Shown: positions 21,101 through 29,268 of the stretch, piece by piece | Numbering within the stretch: the stretch's first letter is position 1 | Layout: every line of letters starts with the position of its first letter | NCBI GenBank assembly: GCA_013176395.1 | Contig: JABMLP010000004.1 | Location: 124,001-188,000 of the forward strand | DNA length: 64,000 nucleotides | DNA from: Venturia oleaginea | Lineage: Eukaryota > Ascomycota > Dothideomycetes > Venturiales > Venturiaceae | Direction of reading: 5' to 3' | Made by a program: the position numbers and the translations under genes | Notes under the pieces: model-generated | Seen by the model: the letters and a program-made list of their open reading frames with translations, nothing else | The model's database searches: none | What the model was told of the DNA's origin: nothing

Positions 21101-22189
21101 TCGTAGGGTTTCTCGGATTAGTGGCAATGGGTAGCGGTCCGATCGAGTGATTCGATTCAGTGCCCGATAGTCTACACACATCCGAATGCCTCCACCTGGT
21201 TTCCTTACAAATAAGACTGGGGCTGCCGCTGGTGAGTTGCTGGCGCGTATCCAGCCCTTGTCCATATAGTCCGAAAGTGTTTTTCGTAGGACTAATAGCT
21301 CTTCCCTCGACATGCCGTATAATGGGCCCCAAGGAACTTCTGCCTCGCGACCTTGTTCATCTCGTATCAATTCGATAACGTGATCGCGACCCTCTTGATG
21401 GGGCGCGATCTCTCCGTCTTCGTCGTCGAGAAAGGCATCAGCATGCTCTGCTATTTCTTCTGGTATCTCTTGTCGGATTTCTTCCTCAGTCTTTCTCTGT
21501 TTTCTTTCTGCTAACTTGCTTAGGGCCTTGTTGATATCCGACATCGAGATAGCCAGCACTTGTGTACCATCCGGTCCATCTCTTCTCAACCGTCGCTGGG
21601 CCCTTCCAACAATAGCTGCAAATACAGATCCTGACACTAGACAAGCCGCCCGCACGTGAGCGAGCCGGTCTCGCGCTTTGGTGTTCTGTTCTAGCCACCC
21701 CTTTTCTCTTACCGTGATGCGCTGGGATCCTTGACCAATAAGCAGCTTTCTCTTAGCTGCTATATATCGCACCCAGTTTCTCTCTGCCCATGCCTTGCCT
21801 AGGATAATAGGGAAGCTCAATCCTTTCACTATATACCCATAGACTCGCTCTGCTCGACCATCAATGTCGATCGTAGCGTAGGTCATGTGCGTAATACGGA
21901 GGTCTTCTCCGTTCTCGTGGCTCTCTTTAGCCAGTGCCAATTGTTTGGTGTCAATTGGGATGCGCGGTAGACGATGTGTTTGGACACTCTTCTCGCTGAA
22001 AGCAGCATAAGGGAGGCAGCCGTTATCAAAGAAGGATTCGGTGAAAGAAGTTCCATTGATCAAGGTATCTATCAAGAAGGGTGTACTTTCCATCCTATCC
22101 TTTGCTGCTTTGATTTCTCTTATGCCTGGTAGCTTTGTAATGTCTTCGCCATGTACATCTACTTCAGACCCTCGTGCGCGACGATGCAC
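18113..22189 (-). CDS. Pol of Ty3 element A (protease, RT, RNase H, integrase, chromodomain)
   Basis: 1358 codons counted from a GTG at 22,189; the real N-terminus is probably made by -1 frameshifting from gag. Protease: FFDNG (D55-G57, Asn in place of the usual Ser/Thr). Reverse transcriptase: CVDYRALN and YMDD at 437-440. RNase H: DKELLAVIKSIEHWR and TDHKNL. Integrase: a HHCC zinc site ending CDVCGR, the DDE set in LSIDFM, TSDRGSNW and HPQTDGATERMNQEV, and a GPY/F-like region. A chromodomain lies near the end (FEVERILRAEKKR..., LLIKWKGYADPDWQP). All domains are present without stops, so this copy could be active. Order RT-RNase H-IN-chromodomain defines a chromovirus. Confidence 0.95.
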   Translation of the reverse strand: MHRRARGSEVDVHGEDITKLPGIREIKAAKDRMESTPFLIDTLINGTSFTESFFDNGCLPYAAFSEKSVQTHRLPRIPIDTKQLALAKESHENGEDLRITHMTYATIDIDGRAERVYGYIVKGLSFPIILGKAWAERNWVRYIAAKRKLLIGQGSQRITVREKGWLEQNTKARDRLAHVRAACLVSGSVFAAIVGRAQRRLRRDGPDGTQVLAISMSDINKALSKLAERKQRKTEEEIRQEIPEEIAEHADAFLDDEDGEIAPHQEGRDHVIELIRDEQGREAEVPWGPLYGMSREELLVLRKTLSDYMDKGWIRASNSPAAAPVLFVRKPGGGIRMCVDYRALNRITRSDRYPLPLIRETLRNLATARWYTKLDVRAAFHRLRIKHGDEWKTAFRTRFGLFEWLVTPFGLAGAPASFQRYINGVLRESLDICCSAYMDDVLIWSDGDYLDHMVKVNQILAKLKTAGLRLDLSKCEFAVQEVKYLGFIITAGEGIKVDPEKVAAIKEWEAPVNVTGVRSFLGFANFYRDFIDNFSELSDPLIKLTRKAVAFVWNKEHENAFQVLKELFISAPILAHWNPDLDTVLECDCSGYALGGTLSQKDMKGKLRPVAYFSRKLTAAECNYEIHDKELLAVIKSIEHWRGELRSVAAPFKVLTDHKNLRYFMTAQRLSERQARWSLILSEYQFQLEFRAGKLAQRPDALSRRHQDMPHDKNDERLQGRVAQLIKDEWLPPLSERTTETIAIQALICPVNTPNTSNSTWDVIREPQQNTGLDGRHQLTAENGQHRSTTRYGQNRSVAKGCDLFEKPELQLLWDRAIAEDQSYEAIHTAIVTGERSFPPELKLSVQLPECEVDDHGAVTRRGILWVPDWEPLRTTLVQQTHDSHVTGHPGRDSTLAILSRSFFWPQQYKTVRQFVRNCDVCGRTGIWRDKKRGLLKPLPIPARFHSELSIDFMTDLPAEENGPKYLMVITDRLLKSVTLEAMTTMSAKECAKRFLQCHYRYHGFPMALTSDRGSNWTGRFWRKLCELTKIEQRLSTAFHPQTDGATERMNQEVLRYLRAFIAYSQLDWPTLLPTAMLALNNRDSSVTGMSPFYLTHGYHAEPIQKVQRISPSNSPTADAETFVQRIEEAQEYAQAAMAWSQQKMENDANRSRQAAETLKKGDKVWLNLRNINTPQLSKKLSWTQAKYTVENQISPMVYELADLPSGIHNRFHVDLLRRAATDTLPSQESDDTQPPPLVPQTEETEAEFEVERILRAEKKRVGRGWVRQLLIKWKGYADPDWQPRSLFTEVEDLDRFEAEYGKGDGVGEDIGAQTGARRNRVAVASAFESATSWQKRCMAFVCLIIPPTTPSLVLHTR

Positions 22190-22197
22190 AAGGGTAG

Positions 22198-22953
22198 CTA
22201 GTTTTCCGACTCTGATGAGGCTTCCTGTAGGGAGTCATCGGTATGCTGTGTAATTACCGCAGTGACCTGAGTCTTTGGACGTGTTGCTGGTCGGAATTCG
22301 CATACGTTCGGGTGGTGCTTGGGCTTCTTACAGCGCCCGCATTTGCCCGCTTGTATAAGTGCCAAGAACTCTGTTTGGGATCGCCATTTCGCTCTAGGTC
22401 GTCGGTCCTTCTTCGCATCCTTTCCGAGTGTATCGACCCGAGCTATCAGTGCTGCGATCTGCGCTGAAAGGGCGTTGATGCCAGTCATTTCGATATCGCC
22501 TTCTGCGTCACGACTGACTGTTTGGGGTGATTGTGGCCTCCCTCGAGTCGTTGGCGTCTCCTTATCCGTACTTGGATAGCGACGTTGGTGGGATAGAGCC
22601 TCTGTCTTCGTCGCGAAGTACTGTACATCTTTTACGTAAGTGTCGTAGTCGTCCCTGGACAATCGCACTGATTTCAAGGTCTGTTGGAGGGAGTAGTTGA
22701 GCGCGTTGTTCATGATAGTGATCTTTGAGGCTCTTTGCGGCGCAGGCCATGCAATAGCTTTTGCACCGGTGTTCCCATCAACACTGACTGCGGTCAGAGC
22801 TGCCACCAATTGTTGTACGGTGTCAGGCGAATTTGCTCGAGCCATTGAGAGTTTGTCGATTCCTTGCGTAATGCTCGCGATTGGGTCGTCGTCGGTAGTA
22901 GGGGTGTAGGTTGTAGGAGTCGATAGGGTACTGTTGCTACGCATCAAGTACAC
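22198..22953 (-). CDS. Gag of Ty3 element A
   Basis: 251 residues from ATG. Retrotransposon capsid/nucleocapsid precursor. The middle part resembles a short gag capsid domain (IMNNALNYSLQQTLKSVRLS, then RDDYDTYVKDVQYFATKTEA). A CX2CX4HX4C zinc knuckle lies at C205-C218 (CGRCKKPKHHPNVC). It ends SSESEN at TAG. The Pol frame is open across this stop in the -1 frame, and the last codons are TCG GAA AAC TAG. Confidence 0.85.
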   Translation of the reverse strand: MYLMRSNSTLSTPTTYTPTTDDDPIASITQGIDKLSMARANSPDTVQQLVAALTAVSVDGNTGAKAIAWPAPQRASKITIMNNALNYSLQQTLKSVRLSRDDYDTYVKDVQYFATKTEALSHQRRYPSTDKETPTTRGRPQSPQTVSRDAEGDIEMTGINALSAQIAALIARVDTLGKDAKKDRRPRAKWRSQTEFLALIQAGKCGRCKKPKHHPNVCEFRPATRPKTQVTAVITQHTDDSLQEASSESEN

Positions 22954-22967
22954 CTAGGTTTGTAAAG

Positions 22968-22978
22968 AACTGAATCTA
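22968..22978 (-). promoter_or_regulatory. candidate self-primer binding site of element A
   Basis: Directly next to the LTR, the coding strand reads TAGATTCAGTT. The exact reverse complement, AACTGAATCTA, occurs in the LTR (complement of 23,032-23,042), about 50 nt after a TATA-like word. If transcription starts there, the first 11 nt of the RNA can pair with this site, as in Tf1/sushi self-priming. No tRNA 3'-end complement was recognised. Confidence 0.55.
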
Positions 22979-23154
22979 TATTACGGGACGGTAGCTGGAA
23001 AGACGCAGCATACTCGTAGCCAAAGATTGTTTAGATTCAGTTAAAGAGTGAAGGTATCTACAAACAGAGAACCTCAATGAGGTTCTTTCTCTATACTAGG
23101 CTCAATCAGGCTTAGGCTCTTAGCCTATACCAACCATGGGCCATGCCCATAACA
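22979..23154 (-). repeat. 5' LTR of element A
   Basis: 176 bp. On the coding strand it has a TATAG word (complement of 23,091-23,095). An imperfect hairpin follows (agaacctcattgaggttct). Then comes AACTGAATCTA (complement of 23,032-23,042), whose reverse complement recurs just after the LTR; see the primer site entry. Confidence 0.93.
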
Positions 23155-23411
23155 ACACGGACAGAAAACTAGGTACGGAACTGGATTGGTCCTCCAGGGT
23201 GCTATCAACAAACAGTAGGGAAGAACTTCTAAGGCGGAAAGAAGATGATAGGAGGATTCTTGGATGCCCTTTCGGATAAGGGCGAGAGGCATGCGGATAT
23301 AGGCGGGCGAAGGCACGGTACAGACACGGTATAAGCACGGAGGAACAGTAAAGAAGCAGATAACGAATTCAGGCTTGAATTTAGATCAAGGATAATGGGC
23401 ACACACAGAAA
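23155..23411. other. unassigned sequence between elements A and B1
   Basis: About 257 bp of unique DNA without a recognisable gene; it continues the sequence left of element A. It ends at GTCAT, the target site of B1. Confidence 0.4.
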
Positions 23412-23416
23412 GTCAT

Positions 23417-23748
23417 TGTAAGAGTTCAACCCTCAAAGGTGTTTCGCAAGTGAGGGAAGACAGCTTATATTTCAAGTATCTAAGTACAGAGAAGAAAGTG
23501 TAAGTACAGGAAGGATAGCTAGTATATATAATCCTCCTCTTACAATAGATCCTTCTAGAAAGTATCTTTAAATGGAAACGTGACAGCTTGCAAAATAGAA
23601 CATGGCAGCTTGCGAAATAGAACATGACAGCTTGCAAAATAGAACATGACAGCTTGCAAAATAGAACATGACAGCTTGCAGAATAACAAGAGAACAATTG
23701 GAAATCCAGTCATGGATAAGCTAGAGAGAAGGATTCCATCCCTTAACA
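23417..23748 (-). repeat. 3' LTR of B1 (type I)
   Basis: 332 bp; ends TGTTAAGGGA...CTCTTACA on the coding strand. Type I is marked by gagggaagacagcttatatt and by four complete 22-bp units (atgacagcttgcaaaatagaac and variants) in the U3 part. Confidence 0.95.
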
Positions 23749-23770
23749 TTATCCCCTCCCCCCCTCTCTT
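23749..23770 (-). promoter_or_regulatory. polypurine tract of B1, inside the end of pol
   Basis: The coding strand reads GAGAGGGGGGGAGGGGATAA directly before the 3' LTR; it encodes Glu-Gly-Gly-Arg-Gly-stop. The same arrangement is present in the other B copies. Confidence 0.75.
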
Positions 23771-26700
23771 GTAGATCGATGTGAGCGTAGTCTCTGAGGG
23801 CGTAGTATAGGTCCGTCGTTTTCAAGAACGTTGCCGTAGGCACTTTCAAAAGCGTCCAGAGCTGTAGTTTGTTGGAGTTCGCTAAGGGGTTCCCACGTAG
23901 GATCAACGTAGCCTACCCACTTAACTAAGACTTCTCGCGTTTGTTGTCGACCTCGCCGGCGCCATCTTGCGGCTAGAATAGCCTCGATACCGTATTCCTC
24001 GTCTCCTTGTTCAGTTACTTTAGGAGGCGGCTGTGTATTATCTTGTATTTGTGAAGGTAGGGGATCTGTGCCAGCTCTCCTAAGTAAAGACGTATGAAAT
24101 CGGTTGTGGATTCCTCTGGGTGTATCAAGCTCGTAAGACATTGAGTTGATAACTCGTGTAACTGTATACTTCCCATGAATCCAGTCTAGTTTCTTACAAG
24201 GACGTAGGGTTTTTACGTTCTTTAGGTTGAGCCAGACTTTGTCTCCCACTTTAAAAGAGTCAGCCGGAGCACGATCTCTATTAGAGTAGTATTCTTGCTG
24301 TTGCTGAGCTGATACCATTGACGTTTCTGCCCATTCTTGTGCGTCCTTCAATTTTGCTACAAGATCTTGTGCTTTTTCTTTTGGATTCTTAGGGGTTTCC
24401 TGGGGAGCTTCAACAGTTCCTATATGCTCAATGTTATAACCGTGGGTTAAGAAGAAAGGCGATAGGCCCGTAGCTTGGTTTGGTCTATTATCGAGGCATA
24501 TTTGAGCAATATGCAGGAGCTCGACCCAGTCGTTCTGACTAAATGTACAGAACTTACGTAGATAGGCTTCAACTTCTTGATTTCTTCTTTCCGTAGATCC
24601 ATCAGTCTCAGGGTGATACGCTGTAGAGAGTCTTCTCTCTATCTTAAGAAGGTGACAAACTTCTTTCCAGAAAGCATTAACAAATTGCGTGTCCCTATCT
24701 GAGACTAGAGATCTAGGAAGCCAGTGTAATCTTACGTAGTTCTGCATAAATAGTTTTGCAAATCCTTCAGCTCCAAACTGTTCTTTAGGCACTGGGAACA
24801 GGATAGTTCCTTTACCCAAGCGGTCAGTAATAACGCAGAGTCTTGTGCATCTTTGGCTCTCTGGTAATTCGACTATGAAGTCTACTGAAATATCTTGCCA
24901 GATACGGCTAGGGACAGGAAGAGGTTTAAGTAAACCTTTCTTTTTGTCTCGCCAGACTGAAGTTCTTCCGCAGACGTCACAATTGCGTATAAACTGACGT
25001 ATATCTTGAGCAAATCCCGGCCAGTAGAACTGTCTGGAGAGAATAGCAATGGTAGCTTCTCGTCCAGGATGCCCTGATAGGACTGAATCGTGTATTTCTT
25101 GAATTACTCCTGTTAAGAGAGGCTCGTAGGAGGGCAACCAGATTCGGTCTCTATAGTAGAGCTGGTTATTTTCGACTTTACAATCTCCTATAGAAGTAGG
25201 AACCTTTAGCTTAGATGGGAACTGCCTATCTTGCTTTAGAACGCTTTGGAAAATACGTCTGTAGTCTAGATCTCCTTCGAGTGCAGTTTCCCATCTATCC
25301 CTTAGATCACCTGAGAGAAAGGGATTTTGTATAAAGGGGATAGGTTCTTTGTCTACTTCTTGAGCATTTTCTTGGGCAGCTTCTTCTCTTGCAGGAGTCT
25401 TATCCTCTAGAACGTTAATCCAAAGCTTTGGAGGTAATAACGTTCTAGTTCTTTCAACGATTCTTGGGTCTTGAATATCCTTTGGGAGATCTTGATCCCT
25501 TCGAGTTAAGGCGTCTGGAACTACAGATTCAGAGCCTGGGCGATAGCCTAGTTTGAAGTTAAACTTAGCTAGTATCTGCGCCCATCTCATTTGCCTTTCA
25601 TTTAGTTCCCTTTTTACCATAAACTTCTCAAGGTTCTTGTGATCTGTGAGGATAATGAATGGCTTACTTAGGCTTAGTAGCTCGCTAGTCCAATGGACTA
25701 GAGCTTTGACTATAGCCATAAGTTCTTTGTCGTGGATATCATAATTGCATTCGGCTGGCAAGTGCTTAGTAGAGAAGAAAGCACATGGTTTCCAGTTACC
25801 TAGCTCATCTTTTTGACTAAGTACTGCTCCGGAAGCCCAGCCTGAAGCATCAGGTTCTACTCGCGTAGGCTTATCTTCATCAAGTGCAGACAGGACAGGT
25901 TCTTTGCAAAACTCTGCCTTAAGTTTTTGAAAAGATTCTTCTTGCTCCTTTCCCCATAAAAATGGAGTATTCTTCTTTGTAAGGCGAACCAGAGGCTCCC
26001 TTATTGTTGAGTTATCTTTTACAAAGTCACGGTAGAAGTTTGTAAAGCCTAGGAAGCCACGTACTCCTCGTAGAGTAGTAGGACGTTCCCATTCTTTAAT
26101 TGCTTTGATCTTCTCCGGATCCATGTGTAGGCCCGTTTCAGTATCTATAACGAAGCCTAGATACTTGACTCGTTTGGTATTAAACTCGCACTTCCGAATA
26201 TCAAGGTACAACCCAGCGTTAAGGCAGCTTTGAAGTATCTTTTCAGTCTTTTCTTCATGGTCTTTAAGGTTCTTTGAAGAGTATATTACTATATCGTCTA
26301 GATAAGCTGAGCAGAACTCGTCTAGGTATCGTCGAAGGATATAGTTTATATACCGTTGAAAAGACGCAGGTGCACCGGTTAAGCCAAAGGGAGTAACTAG
26401 CCATTCAAATAGACCATATCTAGTTCGAAAGGCAGTTTTGAACTCATCTCCCGTTGCGATTCGAATCTTGTGGAAGGCAGCATTTACATCAAGCTTACTA
26501 AGATACTTAGCACGAGCTAAGGTTAGTAAAGTCTCTTTTACTAACGGTAGCGGGTACCTATCCTTTCGAGTAATTGCGTTTAAGGCTCGGTAGTCTACGC
26601 AAAAGCGTAAGCCCCCTCCTGGTTTCTTCACAAAGAGAACTGGAGACGCAGCAACTGATTTACTCTCTCGGATAAAGCCTTTATCTAGTAGCTCTGTAAG

Positions 26701-27534
26701 AGTCCTTCGCAAAACAAGGAGTTGTTCTCGACCCATACCATATAGAGGTCCCCAAGGAAGTGGTTTTCCTTCTTCTATAGGTATTTCGTGATCAATCCCA
26801 GGGCGATGCGGTGGTAGTCTCTCGGCCCTTTTAGGATCAAAGACAGCAGCGTACTTATGAAACCTCTTAGGTAGCAATTCCAGTATTTGCTCTGTTGTCA
26901 AAGGGACTTTCGGCTTCAAGGCAATATCAATATCTCGAAGAGTAACAGCAAATACTCTAGACGCGTCTTTGATTTTCTCAAGTGTAGAAGTGACAAGGCG
27001 GTGGAATCTTACGGGCGCTACTTGTTGTATATCAAGTTTGTCTTCAAATTTAGCATCGCGAATGCTAATCCCGTTTGCAAAGGTAAGAGTACCTTTAGAT
27101 TCATTGATAACGGCTTTGGTGTCCTTGAGAAAAGGCCTGCCTAGTAGAAGATCCTCAAATTGTCCCGGGACTATATAAGCAAAAGCGTTGCATATAAGTC
27201 CCCCTAAATCTAGGTTCAACTTCGCAATTTTTGTCACTTGGGTCTGTCCTTCTTCCTTAAGAACTCCACCTATAGTACGCGGACTAATAGGGAGTACTTC
27301 AAGGTCCATCTGCGAAGCTTTCTCCTCGTTTATTGATGCGTAGCAGCTAGATCCATTATCAAGGAGAGTTTTAAGAGAGTATATATCGTTCACTATAGTA
27401 TTTGTGTAGAAAAGGCGGGAGAGCATCTTGGGTCTGAACTGCTCCCATTCTTTTTCTATCCGAGAACGGTGTGAATCAGTGTCTTTGTTCGAATTCAAAA
27501 TACTATTTACTCTCTCAATTGACTCCTTTGACAA
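23749..27534 (-). CDS. Pol of B1 (protease, RT, RNase H, integrase, chromodomain)
   Basis: 1261 residues counted from TTG at 27,534; the frame is open further upstream into the end of gag, so it is probably expressed as Gag-Pol by -1 frameshifting. Protease LLDNGSS (D59-G61). RT: FCVDYRALN, YLDD at 411-414. RNase H: D562, E604, D631 (LTDHKNL). Integrase zinc site H815, H822, C852, C855. Catalytic D885 (SVDF), D946 (SDRDTQF) and E982 (DGSTERRNQ), with 35 residues between the last two. Then KVGDKVWLN, a GPY/F-type module, and a chromodomain at ~1183-1228 (IEAILAARWRRRG, VLVKWVGYVDPTWEP). The polypurine tract lies inside the last codons (REGGRG, TAA), and TAA touches the LTR. Intact and possibly active. 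Confidence 0.95.
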   Translation of the reverse strand: MSKESIERVNSILNSNKDTDSHRSRIEKEWEQFRPKMLSRLFYTNTIVNDIYSLKTLLDNGSSCYASINEEKASQMDLEVLPISPRTIGGVLKEEGQTQVTKIAKLNLDLGGLICNAFAYIVPGQFEDLLLGRPFLKDTKAVINESKGTLTFANGISIRDAKFEDKLDIQQVAPVRFHRLVTSTLEKIKDASRVFAVTLRDIDIALKPKVPLTTEQILELLPKRFHKYAAVFDPKRAERLPPHRPGIDHEIPIEEGKPLPWGPLYGMGREQLLVLRRTLTELLDKGFIRESKSVAASPVLFVKKPGGGLRFCVDYRALNAITRKDRYPLPLVKETLLTLARAKYLSKLDVNAAFHKIRIATGDEFKTAFRTRYGLFEWLVTPFGLTGAPASFQRYINYILRRYLDEFCSAYLDDIVIYSSKNLKDHEEKTEKILQSCLNAGLYLDIRKCEFNTKRVKYLGFVIDTETGLHMDPEKIKAIKEWERPTTLRGVRGFLGFTNFYRDFVKDNSTIREPLVRLTKKNTPFLWGKEQEESFQKLKAEFCKEPVLSALDEDKPTRVEPDASGWASGAVLSQKDELGNWKPCAFFSTKHLPAECNYDIHDKELMAIVKALVHWTSELLSLSKPFIILTDHKNLEKFMVKRELNERQMRWAQILAKFNFKLGYRPGSESVVPDALTRRDQDLPKDIQDPRIVERTRTLLPPKLWINVLEDKTPAREEAAQENAQEVDKEPIPFIQNPFLSGDLRDRWETALEGDLDYRRIFQSVLKQDRQFPSKLKVPTSIGDCKVENNQLYYRDRIWLPSYEPLLTGVIQEIHDSVLSGHPGREATIAILSRQFYWPGFAQDIRQFIRNCDVCGRTSVWRDKKKGLLKPLPVPSRIWQDISVDFIVELPESQRCTRLCVITDRLGKGTILFPVPKEQFGAEGFAKLFMQNYVRLHWLPRSLVSDRDTQFVNAFWKEVCHLLKIERRLSTAYHPETDGSTERRNQEVEAYLRKFCTFSQNDWVELLHIAQICLDNRPNQATGLSPFFLTHGYNIEHIGTVEAPQETPKNPKEKAQDLVAKLKDAQEWAETSMVSAQQQQEYYSNRDRAPADSFKVGDKVWLNLKNVKTLRPCKKLDWIHGKYTVTRVINSMSYELDTPRGIHNRFHTSLLRRAGTDPLPSQIQDNTQPPPKVTEQGDEEYGIEAILAARWRRRGRQQTREVLVKWVGYVDPTWEPLSELQQTTALDAFESAYGNVLENDGPILRPQRLRSHRSTREGGRG

Positions 27535-27581
27535 TTTTGCTCTATCTACTCTACGCCTCCATCCACGACTTTGGATAGAGG

Positions 27582-28604
27582 CTACTCTTTTTCCGAGTAG
27601 TCCTCTTCTTCAACTTCTTCATTCTCCTCAGTGGTTCCTTTGGCCCTTTTTGAACCAAGTTGCGTGACTCTTTCTACCTCTGTATCCAACCAGCAGTCTT
27701 TCATTCTATGGCCGGCCTTCCCACAGCGTAAGCAGAGGTTATTTGCCTTCCTATATTCATAGGCTTTAGACGAAATTTTTAACTTGTTTACGCGTGTAGG
27801 CTCCCAGTCCATAGCGTTCAGATCTTTAAAAGACTTCTCTTTATCTCTGAATCGTAACTTATCTTCTGAGGAAGAGAGCATCTTTGCTGTAGTGATTTGC
27901 ATACTTGTATTCAAAAGATCGGACACAAACTGCTGGTAGGAGGTACTCTGAGATTGGCCTATTCTCTGGTTTCGCAGCTCTTGATTTATTGCTTTGTGTA
28001 GAAATGCAATTTTAACAGCGTCAGGCCAAGTCATTCCTCCAGCATTAGCAAGAGTGGTTTCAAAACGGGGAAGAAAAGAGAAGAAGGGTTCTTTCTCTTT
28101 TTGTTTGATTGTGGACAGGCTTACAGTAGCTCTTTGTTGTTGTACTGGATCGCCATAGAAGTTGTCCATATACTGTAACAATTTCTGTCCCGTTTTATCT
28201 TCCTCTGGAGCTGTCTTTACGTAGGCCAGAGTAGCCTGAGCTGCGGAGCCTCGTAGAGAGGAGAAGATGTAGGCAAATTGGTTCCTACTATCCCCTATAG
28301 ATTCTGCGTCTATCTCCAACTTCATCCTTGCTTGTTGAAACCACTGAGCCCATTCAGAACGCTTGCCATCAAATTCTTGGAGCTTAGGAAGTACAGCTTT
28401 CTTCCTATGTATTCTGTCTTTTTGTGAATTCTTAGTCTCTTGTCCTTCTACTACGTTCTCAGAGCGAGTAGTGTTAGGCAAGATTGTAAGAATACGCGTA
28501 ATAGCATCGTTCTGAATGGCTAGTTGATGTTGTAATGCTGCCATAGCTTCTTGTAGGGCTTGGGGTTCTTGAGGAACTCTTTGTTCCTGATCTTCTCCTT
28601 CCAT
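27582..28604 (-). CDS. Gag of B1
   Basis: 340 residues from ATG at 28,604. The capsid part (FDGKRSEWAQWFQQARMKLE, then YIFSSLRGSAAQATLAYV) is typical of Ty3 retrotransposon gag. One CX2CX4HX4C knuckle at C291-C304 (CLRCGKAGHRMKDC) for RNA binding. The last 20 residues are acidic (ENEEVEEEDYSEKE) and end TCG GAA AAA GAG TAG. In the -1 frame a TGA lies ~27 nt before this stop, so any shift into pol must happen in that short interval, which holds an A5 run. Confidence 0.92.
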   Translation of the reverse strand: MEGEDQEQRVPQEPQALQEAMAALQHQLAIQNDAITRILTILPNTTRSENVVEGQETKNSQKDRIHRKKAVLPKLQEFDGKRSEWAQWFQQARMKLEIDAESIGDSRNQFAYIFSSLRGSAAQATLAYVKTAPEEDKTGQKLLQYMDNFYGDPVQQQRATVSLSTIKQKEKEPFFSFLPRFETTLANAGGMTWPDAVKIAFLHKAINQELRNQRIGQSQSTSYQQFVSDLLNTSMQITTAKMLSSSEDKLRFRDKEKSFKDLNAMDWEPTRVNKLKISSKAYEYRKANNLCLRCGKAGHRMKDCWLDTEVERVTQLGSKRAKGTTEENEEVEEEDYSEKE

Positions 28605-29268
28605 ATTTTCACCTATGAGAGATAATAGAGAGCACTACTATACACACTCCTAGGCTCTACTCTAGAGATTTGCTAGGCAGTATAGAGTCAATGCCTATTA
28701 GTATAGGAAGGTGACTATAGAATCCCAGAAGGATTTTTTACACTATAGTCCGCTCTGCAATCCTTATTACTAAGGACAGAGCTCCCAGGGACTGTGAAGG
28801 CCAAGTGTATTAAATCTCTCTCCCTAGCTCTTTCTTTCCTCAGCTTATTACAGCTTCAACTCCTAAGACTACGCTGTCTTAGGATGACCTGCCCTTGCTT
28901 CTTGGAGATTCTAGCACGTTCTAGAAAATCTCAGTTTGAATTCTCTTGAATTCCCTTTTTGGATTGGCCCTTTCGGTTGGCCCTTGCTTCTTGGAGATTC
29001 TAGCACCTTCTAGAAAATCTCAGCTTGAATTCTCTTGAATTCCCTTTTTGTTTGGCCCTTGAGGTTGGCCCTTGAAGTTGGCCTTTGAGGTTGGCCCTTG
29101 CTTCTTGAGTTAGGACAAGTGTCCTCTTCTTGAAATTCCTTTCTGTTTGGCCCTTGAGGTTGGCCCTCGCTTCTTGGATTAGGACAAGTGTCCTCTTCTT
29201 GAAATTCCTTTTTGGAGCTTGCTCTCTGTGAGCCTTTCTTCCTTTGTAAGACTGAGGTACTTAGATAA
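28605..29268 (-). other. 5' leader of B1 with internal direct repeats
   Basis: 664 bp between primer site and gag. It contains two ~80-90-bp copies that include gattctagcac(g/c)ttctag, aaatctcag(t/c)ttgaattc and 'tcttgaattcccttttt'. It also has two ~65-bp copies around 'aggacaagtgtcct' and several ggcccttgaggtt units. The word aggacaagtgtcct is nearly palindromic. Such repeated stem-loop words in an untranslated leader could serve RNA dimerisation or packaging; this is inference. A chance ORF through the repeats is not considered a gene. Confidence 0.6.
29257..29267 (-). promoter_or_regulatory. candidate self-primer binding site of B1
   Basis: One base from the LTR the coding strand reads TATCTAAGTAC. 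Its exact reverse complement, GTACTTAGATA, lies in the LTR (complement of 29,329-29,339), ~43 nt after TATATATA (complement of 29,375-29,382). This is the geometry of Tf1-type self-priming. Confidence 0.6.

Larger units (their letters stand above)
17925..23154 (-). mobile_element. Ty3 (gypsy) chromovirus, family A, complete, 5230 bp
   Basis: Two 176-bp LTRs that are identical by eye flank gag and pol on the minus strand. The 5-bp duplication ACACG lies at 17,920-17,924 and 23,155-23,159. Identical LTRs indicate a recent insertion. LTR ends in coding orientation are TGTTATGGGC...CCCGTAATA, so the 3' end lacks the usual CA. Confidence 0.95.

Noticed and set aside
26887..27144. Repeated short plus-strand ORFs antisense to pol (also at 36,898, 46,910 and 56,921)
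   Set aside because: They are antisense shadows of the protease-RT region and recur only because pol recurs.
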